Notes under the pieces: generated by a model
Seen by the model: the letters and a program-made list of their open reading frames with translations, nothing else
Database searches by the model: none
What the model was told of the DNA's origin: nothing
Assembly: GCF_003014575.1 (NCBI RefSeq)
Contig: NZ_PYGF01000006.1
Span: 223,137-277,217, forward strand
From: Cecembia rubra
GTDB lineage: Bacteria > Bacteroidota > Bacteroidia > Cytophagales > Cyclobacteriaceae
Direction: 5' to 3'
Length of the DNA: 54,081 nt
Shown: positions 34,506 through 43,452 of the stretch, piece by piece
Position numbering within the stretch: position 1 is the first letter of the stretch
Layout: every line of letters begins with the position of its first letter
Program-made: the position numbers and the translations under genes

Positions 34506-36434
34506 ATGGAGTTTTTTAAAAATTTGAAAGTAGTACCTCGATGGTTGATTATGCTTATTGACAGCGTGATCATCTTTCAGGCTACCTTCTTCGCATTTTT
34601 TATAAGGTTCAATTTCAATTTTGAACAGGTTGATCGATTTGAGGTACTTCCAGCAGTTTTTGTTTTTTCTGGTTTGACACTTTTGGCAATGGCATTGACA
34701 GGCTCATATGTGGGCATTGTCAGGCATACCAATCTGAATGACCTGATGAATATGATGAAGATGTTGGGTTTAACCCACATTTTTCTCTTTTCAATAAAAC
34801 AGGTCAATTTGATCTATGGCATTGTTGATGATTTGCTTTTGTTGCCATTTTCTGTCGGGTTAATAGGCTCATTATTGGCTTTTCCAATTTTAATGATTTA
34901 CCGATTGATAATCAAGCAGATATATTCCTATACCCAATATTTGAGCAACAAAGAGCGTATCAAGAAAGTCGCCATTTATGGGGCGGGTGAAGCCGGAATT
35001 TTAACATTCCAAACCCTTTCTGGCAACAGAGGGTCTCGTTGGATGCCTGTGGCTTTTGTTGACGATGATCCAAATAAAGAAGGAAAACTGTTACAGGGTA
35101 AAAAGATTTATCTTGGAATCGAAGGATTGAAGAAGGTAGTGGAAAAACTGGAGGTGCAGGAGGTGGTGATTGCTGTCAATTCCATCAGCCCTGCAAGAAA
35201 GCGGATTATTGTGGATGCCTGTTTGGAAATGGATGTTCCAGTCAAAATCATACCTCCTGCGAAGGAATGGTTTGATACGGGGCTGAAATCTAAAGATATC
35301 CGGGATATCAAAATCGAAGACCTATTGAGCAGAGAGGAGATCGTACTGGATAAGGAATTAATCTGTGAGTCTATTTTTGGAAAAGTAGTTTTGGTTACTG
35401 GTGCGGCGGGATCCATCGGCGCAGAATTGTGCAGGCAATTGCTGTACTGCAAACCGGCTAAATTATTGATGCTGGACCAGGCCGAATCCCCACTTTTTGA
35501 AATTGAACAGGAGCTTACTTCTGTTTACAAAGAAGTTAAAAGGAAGGCAATTCTAGCTGATATCAGAAACAAGAGCAGGATGATGGAAATTTTTGCCACT
35601 TACCAGCCGCAAATTGTATTTCATGCAGCAGCTTACAAGCATGTGCCACTTATTGAAACATATCCAGAAGAGGCCATTAGAACAAACCTTTTTGGTACAA
35701 AAATTTTGGCTGATGTCGCCTGCTTTTTTAAGGTAGATAAATTTGTCATGATCAGTACAGACAAAGCCGTCAATCCAACCAATGTCATGGGTGCAAGCAA
35801 AAGAGCGGCAGAGATGTATGTACAGGCTCTTGATAAGCATGAGAGACAGAGAAAATACAAAAAACATACAAAGTTCATTACCACACGTTTTGGGAATGTT
35901 TTGGGATCCAATGGGTCTGTAATTCCTATATTCAAAAAACAAATACTAAATGGTGGACCTGTAAAAGTAACCCATCCGGATGTTACCAGGTATTTTATGA
36001 CCATTCCTGAAGCTTGCCAGCTTGTATTGGAGGCTGGAGCTATGGGAAATGGAGGAGAGATTTTTGTGTTTGATATGGGGCAACCTGTAAGGATTGTTGA
36101 TCTTGCCCAAAAAATGATACAACTGAGTGGGAAGAAACTTAGTCAGGATATCCAAATTGAATTTTCAGGTTTAAGGCCGGGAGAAAAGTTATTTGAGGAA
36201 TTGCTTAACCATTTTGAACTGGTTAAAGAGACCTATCATCCAAAAATTAAAGTAGCCCAAGTTAATCCTTCCGATTTTGAAAGGGTCAATTCTGAAGTGA
36301 GAATTTTTAAAAATCTTTTGGAAAATGGCTCGGAAATGGAAGTAGTAAAACATCTTAAAAACATGGTACCTGAGTTTATTAGTAATTTTTCAAGATTTGA
36401 AAAATTAGACGGGCAAGGAAAATTCCTTAATTAA
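34506..36434 (+). CDS. UDP-GlcNAc 4,6-dehydratase, membrane-bound (PglF/EpsC/CapD-like)
   Basis: A 642-residue protein that converts UDP-GlcNAc to a UDP-4-keto-6-deoxy sugar. Four hydrophobic helices lie in residues 12-145, followed by a CoA-binding-like Rossmann domain (KVAIYGAGEAGILTF, near 160). The catalytic SDR domain begins at VVLVTGAAGSIGAELCRQL (near 295). The active-site segments are VMISTDKAVNPTNVMGASKRAAEMY, where Met replaces the usual Tyr in the x3-Lys motif as in this dehydratase subgroup, and TRFGNVLGSNGSVIP. It provides the substrate for the aminotransferase at 28509. A promoter lies immediately upstream. Confidence 0.92.
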   Translation: MEFFKNLKVVPRWLIMLIDSVIIFQATFFAFFIRFNFNFEQVDRFEVLPAVFVFSGLTLLAMALTGSYVGIVRHTNLNDLMNMMKMLGLTHIFLFSIKQVNLIYGIVDDLLLLPFSVGLIGSLLAFPILMIYRLIIKQIYSYTQYLSNKERIKKVAIYGAGEAGILTFQTLSGNRGSRWMPVAFVDDDPNKEGKLLQGKKIYLGIEGLKKVVEKLEVQEVVIAVNSISPARKRIIVDACLEMDVPVKIIPPAKEWFDTGLKSKDIRDIKIEDLLSREEIVLDKELICESIFGKVVLVTGAAGSIGAELCRQLLYCKPAKLLMLDQAESPLFEIEQELTSVYKEVKRKAILADIRNKSRMMEIFATYQPQIVFHAAAYKHVPLIETYPEEAIRTNLFGTKILADVACFFKVDKFVMISTDKAVNPTNVMGASKRAAEMYVQALDKHERQRKYKKHTKFITTRFGNVLGSNGSVIPIFKKQILNGGPVKVTHPDVTRYFMTIPEACQLVLEAGAMGNGGEIFVFDMGQPVRIVDLAQKMIQLSGKKLSQDIQIEFSGLRPGEKLFEELLNHFELVKETYHPKIKVAQVNPSDFERVNSEVRIFKNLLENGSEMEVVKHLKNMVPEFISNFSRFEKLDGQGKFLN

Positions 36435-36483
36435 TTTGCTAATTAACTCGATATATGCTTGCTTTGTTTTAAAATTTACTTTT

Positions 36484-37635
36484 ATGGTTATTTTGTTGAC
36501 TTTAATCACAGCCTTTTTAATCGGCTTTTTGGCAATGCCTGTACTCATATCGGCATTTAAGAAAATGCAAGTAGTCGATAAGCCAGGAGGAAGAAAAATC
36601 CACAAAAATGAGACGCCTTCCATGGGAGGAGTAGTTATCGTATTGTCCGTATTATTAACTGCCTTCCTTTGGCTGGATGTATATAATCTTGTGACTATAA
36701 GGTATTTGATTGCCGCTTTTGCTCTAATGTTTTTTGTAGGTTTGAGGGATGATTTAGTCGAACTTTCTCCTTTTCAAAAACTGGGAGGTCAGTCTGTTGC
36801 GGCCTTTATGGTTGTATTTATGTCTGATATAAGGATTTCTGGTTTTTATGGCTTTTTGGGAATTTATGAATTGCCGCTCATCCTAAGTTATGCTATTACA
36901 TTTATTACAATTATAGGCCTCACCAACGCATTTAATTTGATTGACGGTTTAGATGGTTTGGCAGGTACTATCAGTATTTTGACATTTGGTTTTTTAGCCT
37001 GGTGGTTCAATGTGGTAGGAATGCCGGCTTTTGGTATGTTTTCCCTTATTCTTGCAGGTTCTGTGCTGGGATTTTTGGTATTCAATTGGCATCCTGCCAA
37101 AATATTCATGGGAGATACAGGGTCCTTGAGTTTGGGCTTCGCGCTCTCAGTATTGACAATTTTATTTATTGATACAAATGGTACCATGGCTTCTGTTACA
37201 CCATGGAAATTTAATGCACCCATTGCCTCTGGAATGGCTTTGATGATTGTTCCTTTGTATGATACGACAAGGATTTTTTCAAGAAGACTCAGAAGAGGAA
37301 GATCTCCATTTATGCCCGACAAGAACCATGTTCACCATTTTTTGATGAGAATGGGTTTGACCCATGATAAAGTGGCATTGACACTTGGTCTGATTAAGCT
37401 CTTATTTATTACCCTTATTTTTATAGGTGCTGCTTATTCCGATTACGTGATGCTTCCGGTTATTTTACTTACTGCCCTGCTATTAGGAGCTCGGCTTGAT
37501 GCGTTGACTTTAAAAAGAGTCAAAGAAAAAGTTCGGAATTCACCACCGATATTGCAGAAAAAGTATAACGTTGCGAAGAATAAGCCCATGCTTGAAGAAC
37601 AATTTACAAGTCATTATCATATCTCCGATAATTAA
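36484..37635 (+). CDS. Undecaprenyl-phosphate GlcNAc-1-phosphate transferase (WecA/TagO-like PNPT)
   Basis: A 383-residue inner-membrane enzyme with about ten helices. It carries all PNPT landmarks: KPGGRKIHKNETPSMGGVVI near the start, FVGLRDDLVELSP, LTNAFNLIDGLDGLAGTI, KIFMGDTGSLSLGF, and the RRLRRGRSPFMPDKNHVHHFL loop with its histidines. That loop is typical of WecA/TagO types. An upstream in-frame TTG at 36436 would add 16 residues; I prefer the ATG at 36484, which starts at the first helix. It follows the dehydratase gene closely and is the last gene before a strong terminator. It probably starts an envelope glycan different from that begun by the PNPT at 27070. Confidence 0.9.
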   Translation: MVILLTLITAFLIGFLAMPVLISAFKKMQVVDKPGGRKIHKNETPSMGGVVIVLSVLLTAFLWLDVYNLVTIRYLIAAFALMFFVGLRDDLVELSPFQKLGGQSVAAFMVVFMSDIRISGFYGFLGIYELPLILSYAITFITIIGLTNAFNLIDGLDGLAGTISILTFGFLAWWFNVVGMPAFGMFSLILAGSVLGFLVFNWHPAKIFMGDTGSLSLGFALSVLTILFIDTNGTMASVTPWKFNAPIASGMALMIVPLYDTTRIFSRRLRRGRSPFMPDKNHVHHFLMRMGLTHDKVALTLGLIKLLFITLIFIGAAYSDYVMLPVILLTALLLGARLDALTLKRVKEKVRNSPPILQKKYNVAKNKPMLEEQFTSHYHISDN

Positions 37636-37643
37636 AATATTTA

Positions 37644-37670
37644 ACCACGGTCCTTCGCCCGTGGTTTTTT
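37644..37670 (+). terminator. Rho-independent terminator after the polysaccharide block
   Basis: ACCACGG (37644-37650) and CCGTGGT (37659-37665) form a perfect 7-base stem with an 8-base loop, followed by a run of six T. It lies nine bases after the PNPT stop and closes the envelope-sugar region. Confidence 0.88.
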
Positions 37671-37742
37671 GATTTTTTGGCCAGTTCCTTCATCCCCGGA
37701 AATTCCTAAACTTCAATCCTCGCTTCTGAATCCTATTTTCCC

Positions 37743-37750
37743 TACCTTTG
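37743..37750 (+). promoter_or_regulatory. rimO promoter (-7 box)
   Basis: TACCTTTG is an exact TAnnTTTG box 19 bases before the rimO start codon, and it follows the terminator of the upstream block. The -33 element is weak at the expected distance. Confidence 0.5.
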
Positions 37751-37769
37751 CAGCCAAATCCGGAAGAGA

Positions 37770-39080
37770 GTGAAAGCGAGAACATTAAAAAAAGACAAAG
37801 TCAATATCATTACCATGGGTTGCTCCAAAAACCTGGTAGACTCAGAGGTTTTATTGACCCAATTAAAAGGGAATGGCATTGATGCAAGCCACGAATCCAA
37901 TACCAAGGATAATAATATTATCATCATCAATACCTGTGGCTTTATAGACAATGCCAAGCAGGAATCTATAGACACCATCCTCCAATATGTGGATGCAAAA
38001 GAAAAAGGATTGGTGGATAAGGTATATGTGACAGGATGCCTTTCCCAGCGTTACAAAGATGACCTGGAGAAAGAAATTCCTCAGGTTGATGCTTATTTTG
38101 GCACCCGGGATTTGCCTGCACTTTTAAAGAAATTCAAAGCTGACTATAAGCATGAACTGGTAGGGGAGCGCTTACTTACCCACAATGCCCATTATGCCTA
38201 CATGAAAATTTCTGAAGGCTGTGACCGTCCCTGTTCATTTTGTGCCATTCCTTTAATGCGTGGAGGCCATATTTCCAGGTCCATTGAGGAACTTGTAAAG
38301 GAAGCCCAACATAAGGCAGCCAATGGGACCAAAGAATTGCTTTTGATTGCACAGGATTCCACCTATTATGGTTTGGATCTTTACAAAAAAAGGAGATTGG
38401 CTGACCTGATGCGTGCGCTTTCGGATGTGGATGGAATAGAATGGATCCGCTTGCATTATGCGTACCCAACAGGATTTCCCATGGATGTCATTGAAGTTAT
38501 GAAAGAACGGCCTAATATCTGTAAGTACCTGGATATCCCTTTACAACATGGTTCGACTTCCGTTTTGAAAACCATGAGGAGAGGGACTACCAGAGAGAAA
38601 CAGGAAGAATTGATCCATTCAATCCGTGATTTGATCCCTGGAATAGCCATTAGAACTACTTTGATTACTGGCCATCCAGGAGAGGGTGAAGCAGAATTCC
38701 AAGAAATGGTGGATTTTGTAGATAGAATGAAGTTTGAAAGATTGGGGGTTTTTACATACTCCCACGAGGAAAATACCCATGCTTTTACCATGGAGGACAA
38801 TACTCCAGATGAGGTGAAGCAGGAAAGAGCCAATCATTTGATGGAAATCCAGGAGCAGATATCCTTTGACCTTAACCAGCAAAAGATAGGTAAGGAATTC
38901 AAAGTGCTTATTGACAAAAAAGAAAACGGATACTTTGTTGGACGGACAGAGTATGATTCAGTAGAGGTAGATAATGAAGTGCTCATCGATGCTTCCAAGC
39001 ATTATTGCAGGGTTGGGGATTTTGTTCAGGCAAAAATTACCGATGCAACGGAGTTTGACCTGTATGCTGAAGTGCTTTGA
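37770..39080 (+). CDS. rimO: Ribosomal protein S12 methylthiotransferase RimO
   Basis: A 436-residue radical-SAM enzyme that adds a methylthio group to an aspartate of ribosomal protein S12. Order: N-terminal UPF0004 domain with cysteines in ITMGCSKN (Cys18), INTCGFI and VTGCLSQ; radical-SAM core with CDRPCSFC (Cys151, 155, 158) binding the 4Fe-4S cluster; C-terminal TRAM domain from about residue 370. Length and motifs fit RimO rather than MiaB, in particular SKNLVDSEVL. The start is GTG at 37770, giving the conserved N terminus. Confidence 0.95.
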   Translation: MKARTLKKDKVNIITMGCSKNLVDSEVLLTQLKGNGIDASHESNTKDNNIIIINTCGFIDNAKQESIDTILQYVDAKEKGLVDKVYVTGCLSQRYKDDLEKEIPQVDAYFGTRDLPALLKKFKADYKHELVGERLLTHNAHYAYMKISEGCDRPCSFCAIPLMRGGHISRSIEELVKEAQHKAANGTKELLLIAQDSTYYGLDLYKKRRLADLMRALSDVDGIEWIRLHYAYPTGFPMDVIEVMKERPNICKYLDIPLQHGSTSVLKTMRRGTTREKQEELIHSIRDLIPGIAIRTTLITGHPGEGEAEFQEMVDFVDRMKFERLGVFTYSHEENTHAFTMEDNTPDEVKQERANHLMEIQEQISFDLNQQKIGKEFKVLIDKKENGYFVGRTEYDSVEVDNEVLIDASKHYCRVGDFVQAKITDATEFDLYAEVL

Positions 39081-39164
39081 TCTAGGGGATTGAGAATTAG
39101 GGGTTGGAAGTAATGGACAAGGTGTGATTAACGGCAAGTGACAAGGGTTGTGTAATCAATTAGT

Positions 39165-39187
39165 AACCAGGGCAATAACCTGGTTTT
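39165..39187 (+). terminator. Probable terminator after rimO
   Basis: AACCAGG (39165-39171) pairs with CCTGGTT (39179-39185) over a 7-base loop and is followed by a short T stretch. The T tract is only four bases, so the call is moderate. Confidence 0.5.
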
Positions 39188-39336
39188 ATGAATTTTAAAA
39201 TCATAAAGTTTGCCTAGTTGGAATTTCCCTCCTACAAAATGATTGGATTTTAGGTTCACCATGCGAAATCCTTTCCTTCCATTGTGATTAAAAAAAAGAG
39301 CCTTAATTTCACAGAACATACAAAGTTTTACGTAGC

Positions 39337-40209
39337 ATGAAACCTAGACTCTCAATCATCTTTTTTTTGTTTTTTTCCATGAATATTCAAGCCCAATTTA
39401 ATTATGACCTACAGGGTCATAGAGGAGCCAGAGGTATAATGCCTGAAAATACCATTCCGGCTATGATCAAGGCACTGGATCTTGGGGTGACTACATTAGA
39501 ATTGGATTTGGCAATTACCAAGGATGGGGTACTGGTTGTGTCCCATGAACCTTGGATGAATCCTGTGATCTGTTTGGATCCTGATGGTAAAGAAATCGGC
39601 AACAATGACAAAAGCCACAATATTTTTCAGATGAATTATGAGGATGTACTACAATATGATTGTGGATCCAAATTCCATGCTGGTTTTCCAAACCAAGTAA
39701 AATTTCATGTTTCCAAGCCCAAGTTGGAGGATCTGATAGTTATGGTAGAAAAATATGTGGAAGATTATGGTCTACCTTTGCCTAACTATAATGTAGAAAT
39801 CAAAAGTTCTCCAGATGGTGATGGGACTTATCACCCCGGTCCGGCAGAATTTTCGGAAAGGGTAGTGTCCTTGTTGCTGGAAAAATTACCCATTGAGAGG
39901 TTCAATATCCAATCTTTTGATTTCCGGATATTACAATATATCCATAAAAAGTATCCTCAGATTACTTTAGCCATGCTGGTGGAGGATGCAGCCAAATCAG
40001 AGGATCAGTTGAACATGCTTGGATTTCGTCCTGCAATCTATTCACCTTATTTTATAGCCCTTTCCAAAGAAATAGTGGATTCAATCCATGATAAAGGCAT
40101 GAAAATAATCCCTTGGACAGTGAACAACAAGGAGCAGATGGAAAGACTTCTGGAAATGGGGGTAGATGGCATCATCACGGATTACCCAAATCTGGCTCCT
40201 GTTCGATGA
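39337..40209 (+). CDS. Glycerophosphodiester phosphodiesterase, secreted
   Basis: A 290-residue GDPD-family protein with a signal peptide (residues 1-20, ending NIQAQ). The TIM-barrel active-site motifs are DLQGHRGARGIMPENTIPA (His and the Glu-Asn pair) and LELDLAITKDGVLVVSHEP (Glu, Asp, His). The end of the barrel, GVDGIITDYPN, is typical. It would hydrolyse glycerophosphodiesters in the periplasm to glycerol-3-phosphate and an alcohol. It stands alone with 256 bases upstream holding the rimO terminator. Confidence 0.9.
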   Translation: MKPRLSIIFFLFFSMNIQAQFNYDLQGHRGARGIMPENTIPAMIKALDLGVTTLELDLAITKDGVLVVSHEPWMNPVICLDPDGKEIGNNDKSHNIFQMNYEDVLQYDCGSKFHAGFPNQVKFHVSKPKLEDLIVMVEKYVEDYGLPLPNYNVEIKSSPDGDGTYHPGPAEFSERVVSLLLEKLPIERFNIQSFDFRILQYIHKKYPQITLAMLVEDAAKSEDQLNMLGFRPAIYSPYFIALSKEIVDSIHDKGMKIIPWTVNNKEQMERLLEMGVDGIITDYPNLAPVR

Positions 40210-40401
40210 GTAATTTGAGGGGATTTCAATTTTGATTCAGGGCTATCCATATTGAATATAGATCTATATGGGAATATTGATGAAATTTGATATTGATAAA
40301 CCATCCTTCCCCATTCTTCATCCAATTCACCCTACCTTCCCTTTCACCCTTCATTTCCAAAATAAAATTTCTATTTTTACCCGCCGAAAAAATTGGATCA
40401 G

Positions 40402-41568
40402 ATGACAATAGTGGAAGTTACTACTCCTGCCTTGGAAAAGGAATTTTTGGAAATGGCCGTAAGGCTTTACAGAAAGGAAAAAAACTGGATCAGGCCCTTA
40501 GATCAGGATATTCAGGGGATATTTAACCCCAAGAGCAATAAGCTGTTCAAGCTTGGAGGTAAAGCCAAACGCTGGTTGCTATTAGACGGAAAAAATGAAA
40601 TTATTGGAAGGATTGCGGCATTTCTTCATCCCAAATGGAAGGAAAAACTACCCACTGGAGGGGTAGGATTTTTTGAATGTATAAGTGATCAGGAGGCTGC
40701 GTTTATGCTTTTTGATACTGCAAAAGATTGGCTTCAGAAAGAAGGTATGGAAGCCATGGATGGACCTGTAAATTTTGGGGAACGTGATAAGTGGTGGGGA
40801 CTTTTGGTAGAGGGCTTTTCTCCTCCCAACTATAACATGCCCTGGAATTTCCCCTACTACAAAGATTTCTTTGAGGCTTATGGCTTTCAGGTGTATTTTA
40901 AACAATTCACTTACATGAGACCCGTGCAGGGAGTGGGCTTTGATCCTAAAATGATTGCCAGAGCCAAAGAGTTACTTAAAAATCCCGATTTTGAATTTAG
41001 GCATATCCAGGGAAAAGAACTGAGAGACAAAGCCCCACAATATTTTATGGAGGTGTACAATAAAGCATGGTCCCGCCATATGGGGAAAACCCTGACGCTG
41101 AAAGAAACCCAATTGATGTTCGGAAAGATGAAACCCATCATGGATGCCCGCTTGATTTATTTTGGGTTTTACAAAGGGGAACCTGTTTCTTTTTTTATCA
41201 ATATCCCGGAAATCAACCAATTGTTCAAATACGTAGATGGTAGATTAGATTTATGGGGAAAGATGAAATTTTTGTACAATAAGATTTTCAATCCTCCCAA
41301 CAAAATGCTGGGATTGGTTTTTGGTGTAATCCCTGATTTTCAGGGTAAAGGAGTGGATTCTGCAATGATTATGGCTTATAATGAGAAATTTGCAAGACAC
41401 GATTCCTTCCCTTATAAGACCATCGAGATGAACTGGATTGGGGATTTCAATCCCAAAATGATGCGTGTTTGTGAGCAATTGAACGCTACAATTTATAAAA
41501 CCCATCATACTTATAGATACCTCTTTGATAGGGAAAAGCCATTTGAAAGACATCCGATTTTTGATTGA
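40402..41568 (+). CDS. GNAT-like N-acetyltransferase family protein
   Basis: A 388-residue cytoplasmic protein. The C-terminal half has GNAT-like features: LGLVFGVIPDFQGKGVDSAMIMAYNEKFA with the Q-x-K-G-x-G acetyl-CoA loop, and a two-lobed layout. The whole chain is longer than simple GNATs and resembles the YghO-like group found in Bacteroidota. An in-frame TTG at 40393 is possible; I chose the ATG at 40402. The substrate is not known. Upstream, TATTTTTA at 40372-40379 is one mismatch from a -7 box. Confidence 0.7.
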   Translation: MTIVEVTTPALEKEFLEMAVRLYRKEKNWIRPLDQDIQGIFNPKSNKLFKLGGKAKRWLLLDGKNEIIGRIAAFLHPKWKEKLPTGGVGFFECISDQEAAFMLFDTAKDWLQKEGMEAMDGPVNFGERDKWWGLLVEGFSPPNYNMPWNFPYYKDFFEAYGFQVYFKQFTYMRPVQGVGFDPKMIARAKELLKNPDFEFRHIQGKELRDKAPQYFMEVYNKAWSRHMGKTLTLKETQLMFGKMKPIMDARLIYFGFYKGEPVSFFINIPEINQLFKYVDGRLDLWGKMKFLYNKIFNPPNKMLGLVFGVIPDFQGKGVDSAMIMAYNEKFARHDSFPYKTIEMNWIGDFNPKMMRVCEQLNATIYKTHHTYRYLFDREKPFERHPIFD

Positions 41569-41699
41569 AAGTGCTCTAGACAATGGACCAAGTTCAAAGT
41601 ACGATGTATAAAGAATATTGTACCATGTGCCAAGTTTAAGAGAGTAGGGGATGGAATAGAAAATTGATTGTTAAGAAAGTTTTTCTGATCAATTTCAAA

Positions 41700-41711
41700 C
41701 CCTTTAAAGGG
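41700..41711. promoter_or_regulatory. 12-bp perfect palindrome upstream of a PfkB kinase
   Basis: CCCTTTAAAGGG is self-complementary and lies 41 bases before the kinase start codon. It could be an operator; there is no loop for a stable hairpin. Confidence 0.25.
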
Positions 41712-41752
41712 AAAAAATTAAACCAACTTGTAACAAAAACAAAGAATAATAC

Positions 41753-42748
41753 ATGAAAAAATACGATGTGACGGGTATAGGCAATGCTCTGGTGGACATA
41801 GAATTTAAAGTGACAGATCAGTTTTTTTGGGACAATAAAGTAGAAAAAGGACTGATGACCTTGGTGGATGAGCAGCGGCAAGATGCTCTGATGAAAGTAA
41901 TCAATACGGAGGAGGCTAAGAAACAGTGTGGTGGATCTGCTGCAAATACGGTCATTGCCGTGAGTCAGTTTGGGGGGAGTTCTTATTACTGCTGTAAGGT
42001 AGCCAATGATGAACTTGGATATTTTTATTTGGAGGACCTCAAGAATTCAGGTGTGGACAATAGCCTGGAAGGCAAAATCCCTGAAGAAGGAATTACCGGT
42101 AAATGCCTCGTAATGGTAACAGAAGATTCCGAAAGGACCATGAATACCTTTTTGGGCATTACCCAGAATTTCTCTGTGAAGGATATCAATGAATGGGCCA
42201 TCAAAGATTCTAAGTATCTTTTTATCGAAGGTTACCTGGTCACTTCTCCGAATGGAAAAGAAGCCATGTTACATGCCAAAAAAATTGCTGAAAATGCGGG
42301 CACCAAGGTTGCATTAACCTTTTCCGACCCTTCTATGGTCAAGTATTTCAAGTCAGGATTTGAGGATGTAATCGGTCCAAGTGTAGATCTTCTTTTCGCC
42401 AATGAGGAAGAGGCCATGCTGTTTACCGGAAAAGATAACCTCGCTGAAGCAAGAGAGGAAATGAAAAAGGCCGCCAAACATTTTGTGATCACTCAAGGTA
42501 AAAACGGAGCCATGATTTTTGATGGAGATACCTTCATTGATATAGAGCCTTACAAAACAGTTGCCATTGACAGCAATGGGGCAGGAGATATGTTTGCCGG
42601 GGCTTTTATGTATGGTATCACCAACGGTCACAGCTATGCATCAAGTGGAAAATTGGCCTCTATGGCAAGTTCAAAAATCGTAAGCCAATTTGGTCCAAGA
42701 CTGAAGTGGCATGAGGCTAAGGAAATCCTGGCAAAGCTAAATCCATAA
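41753..42748 (+). CDS. PfkB-family carbohydrate/adenosine kinase
   Basis: A 331-residue ribokinase-like ATP-dependent kinase. The N-terminal signature GIGNALVDIEFKV and CGGSAANTVIAVSQFGG mark the substrate side, and the C-terminal signature IDSNGAGDMFAGAFMYG holds the catalytic Asp (about residue 275) and anion hole. The sequence looks closest to Bacteroidota proteins annotated as adenosine kinase, but ribose or fructose-type sugars cannot be excluded from motifs. It is a single-gene unit. Confidence 0.88.
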   Translation: MKKYDVTGIGNALVDIEFKVTDQFFWDNKVEKGLMTLVDEQRQDALMKVINTEEAKKQCGGSAANTVIAVSQFGGSSYYCCKVANDELGYFYLEDLKNSGVDNSLEGKIPEEGITGKCLVMVTEDSERTMNTFLGITQNFSVKDINEWAIKDSKYLFIEGYLVTSPNGKEAMLHAKKIAENAGTKVALTFSDPSMVKYFKSGFEDVIGPSVDLLFANEEEAMLFTGKDNLAEAREEMKKAAKHFVITQGKNGAMIFDGDTFIDIEPYKTVAIDSNGAGDMFAGAFMYGITNGHSYASSGKLASMASSKIVSQFGPRLKWHEAKEILAKLNP

Positions 42749-42777
42749 ATAAATCTGAAATTATCCAGCAGTATTTT

Positions 42778-42804
42778 GGGGACTCCCAAGCAATTGGGAG
42801 CCCC
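42778..42804. other. Strong hairpin without T tract
   Basis: GGGG-A-CTCCCAA (42778-42789) pairs with TTGGGAG-CCCC (42794-42804), eleven pairs with one bulged A and a 4-base loop. It follows the kinase gene by about 30 bases and could act as an mRNA 3' end or be a REP-like remnant. It lacks the T run of a standard terminator. Confidence 0.5.
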
Positions 42805-42992
42805 ACTGATCTCGATGCCTACTTGGAAGGGACAGATTATCACCTTCTCAGGCTCGGATTACCAATGACAAATAGCAATTTCTCACGGCGATCACAGGGA
42901 CTTCGATGCGCCCGCTGCGTGAATCCTTTTGTGATTTTATGATCTGTAAATGCCAAATTTTAAGACTAAGGAAGAGTCTTCCAATTTAGAGG

Positions 42993-43020
42993 AGATGCTT
43001 CACTGGGTTCAGCATGACGC
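42993..43020 (-). repeat. REP-like remnant, related to 3826-3853
   Basis: Read on the minus strand it starts GCGTCATGCTGAACCCAGTG, matching the plus-strand element at 3826-3853 at 21 of 28 positions by my count. This suggests a dispersed family with both orientations in the genome. Confidence 0.5.
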
Positions 43021-43279
43021 GTTATCTTGTCATTACCCCTTCCGTAATTTATCCAAAATGTTAAAATCTTAGAATGACAACGGAGTATTTGGAGTTCTAA
43101 TTTCTGACCGTCTCACCAATATTGAAGATTCAGGCTGCCAGTCTTGCGTTCTATCAAAAGCACAAAGTGCATTTGGATAAACTTATCCGATTAATTTCAA
43201 GTGGAAATTTGATTTTTAAAGAATCCTGTTTTTTATTGTGGTGTTGTTTAGTTTTTGTTCAATTTAAACCTTTTAGGAT

Positions 43280-43420
43280 ATGGGGCTATTGAAAAATAAA
43301 TTTACACTGGGTTTATTAATCATCTTTTTTTGTATTGGGATTTACTTAGGGCTGAACTGGTCAGAATTTGTTGAAGGGTTTATGGATGGCTGGAACAACG
43401 GTAGATGTAACTGTCCTTGA
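43280..43420 (+). CDS. Small membrane protein, 46 residues
   Basis: A short frame starting ATG GGG CTA and ending TGA. The product is MGLLKNKFTLGLLIIFFCIG followed by IYLGLNWSEFVEGFMDGWNN and GRCNCP. Residues 8-25 form one hydrophobic helix; the C terminus is acidic and ends with a Cys-x-Cys. An AGGA lies four bases before the start, a little Shine-Dalgarno-like. It is followed 32 bases later by another small membrane-protein gene. I do not recognise a family. Confidence 0.6.
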   Translation: MGLLKNKFTLGLLIIFFCIGIYLGLNWSEFVEGFMDGWNNGRCNCP

Positions 43421-43452
43421 TGAATAATAGATAGATTCTTTAAAAATTTCCA

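Larger units (their letters stand above)
42749..43279. other. Non-coding region with a hairpin and a repeat remnant
   Basis: No gene is seen in these 531 bases. A strong hairpin lies at 42778-42804. At 42993-43020 there is a piece related, in reverse orientation, to the REP-like element at 3826-3853. TAAGACT-type short inverted repeats are also present near 42961. The last 40 bases lead into a small membrane protein gene. Confidence 0.55.

Noticed and set aside
35553-36004. Minus-strand frames of 120-130 codons inside the dehydratase gene
   Set aside because: The plus-strand product carries all catalytic motifs; the minus translations resemble nothing and follow from codon bias.
42778-42804. 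Terminator after the PfkB kinase gene
   Set aside because: The hairpin is strong but has no T tract; kept as a hairpin only.
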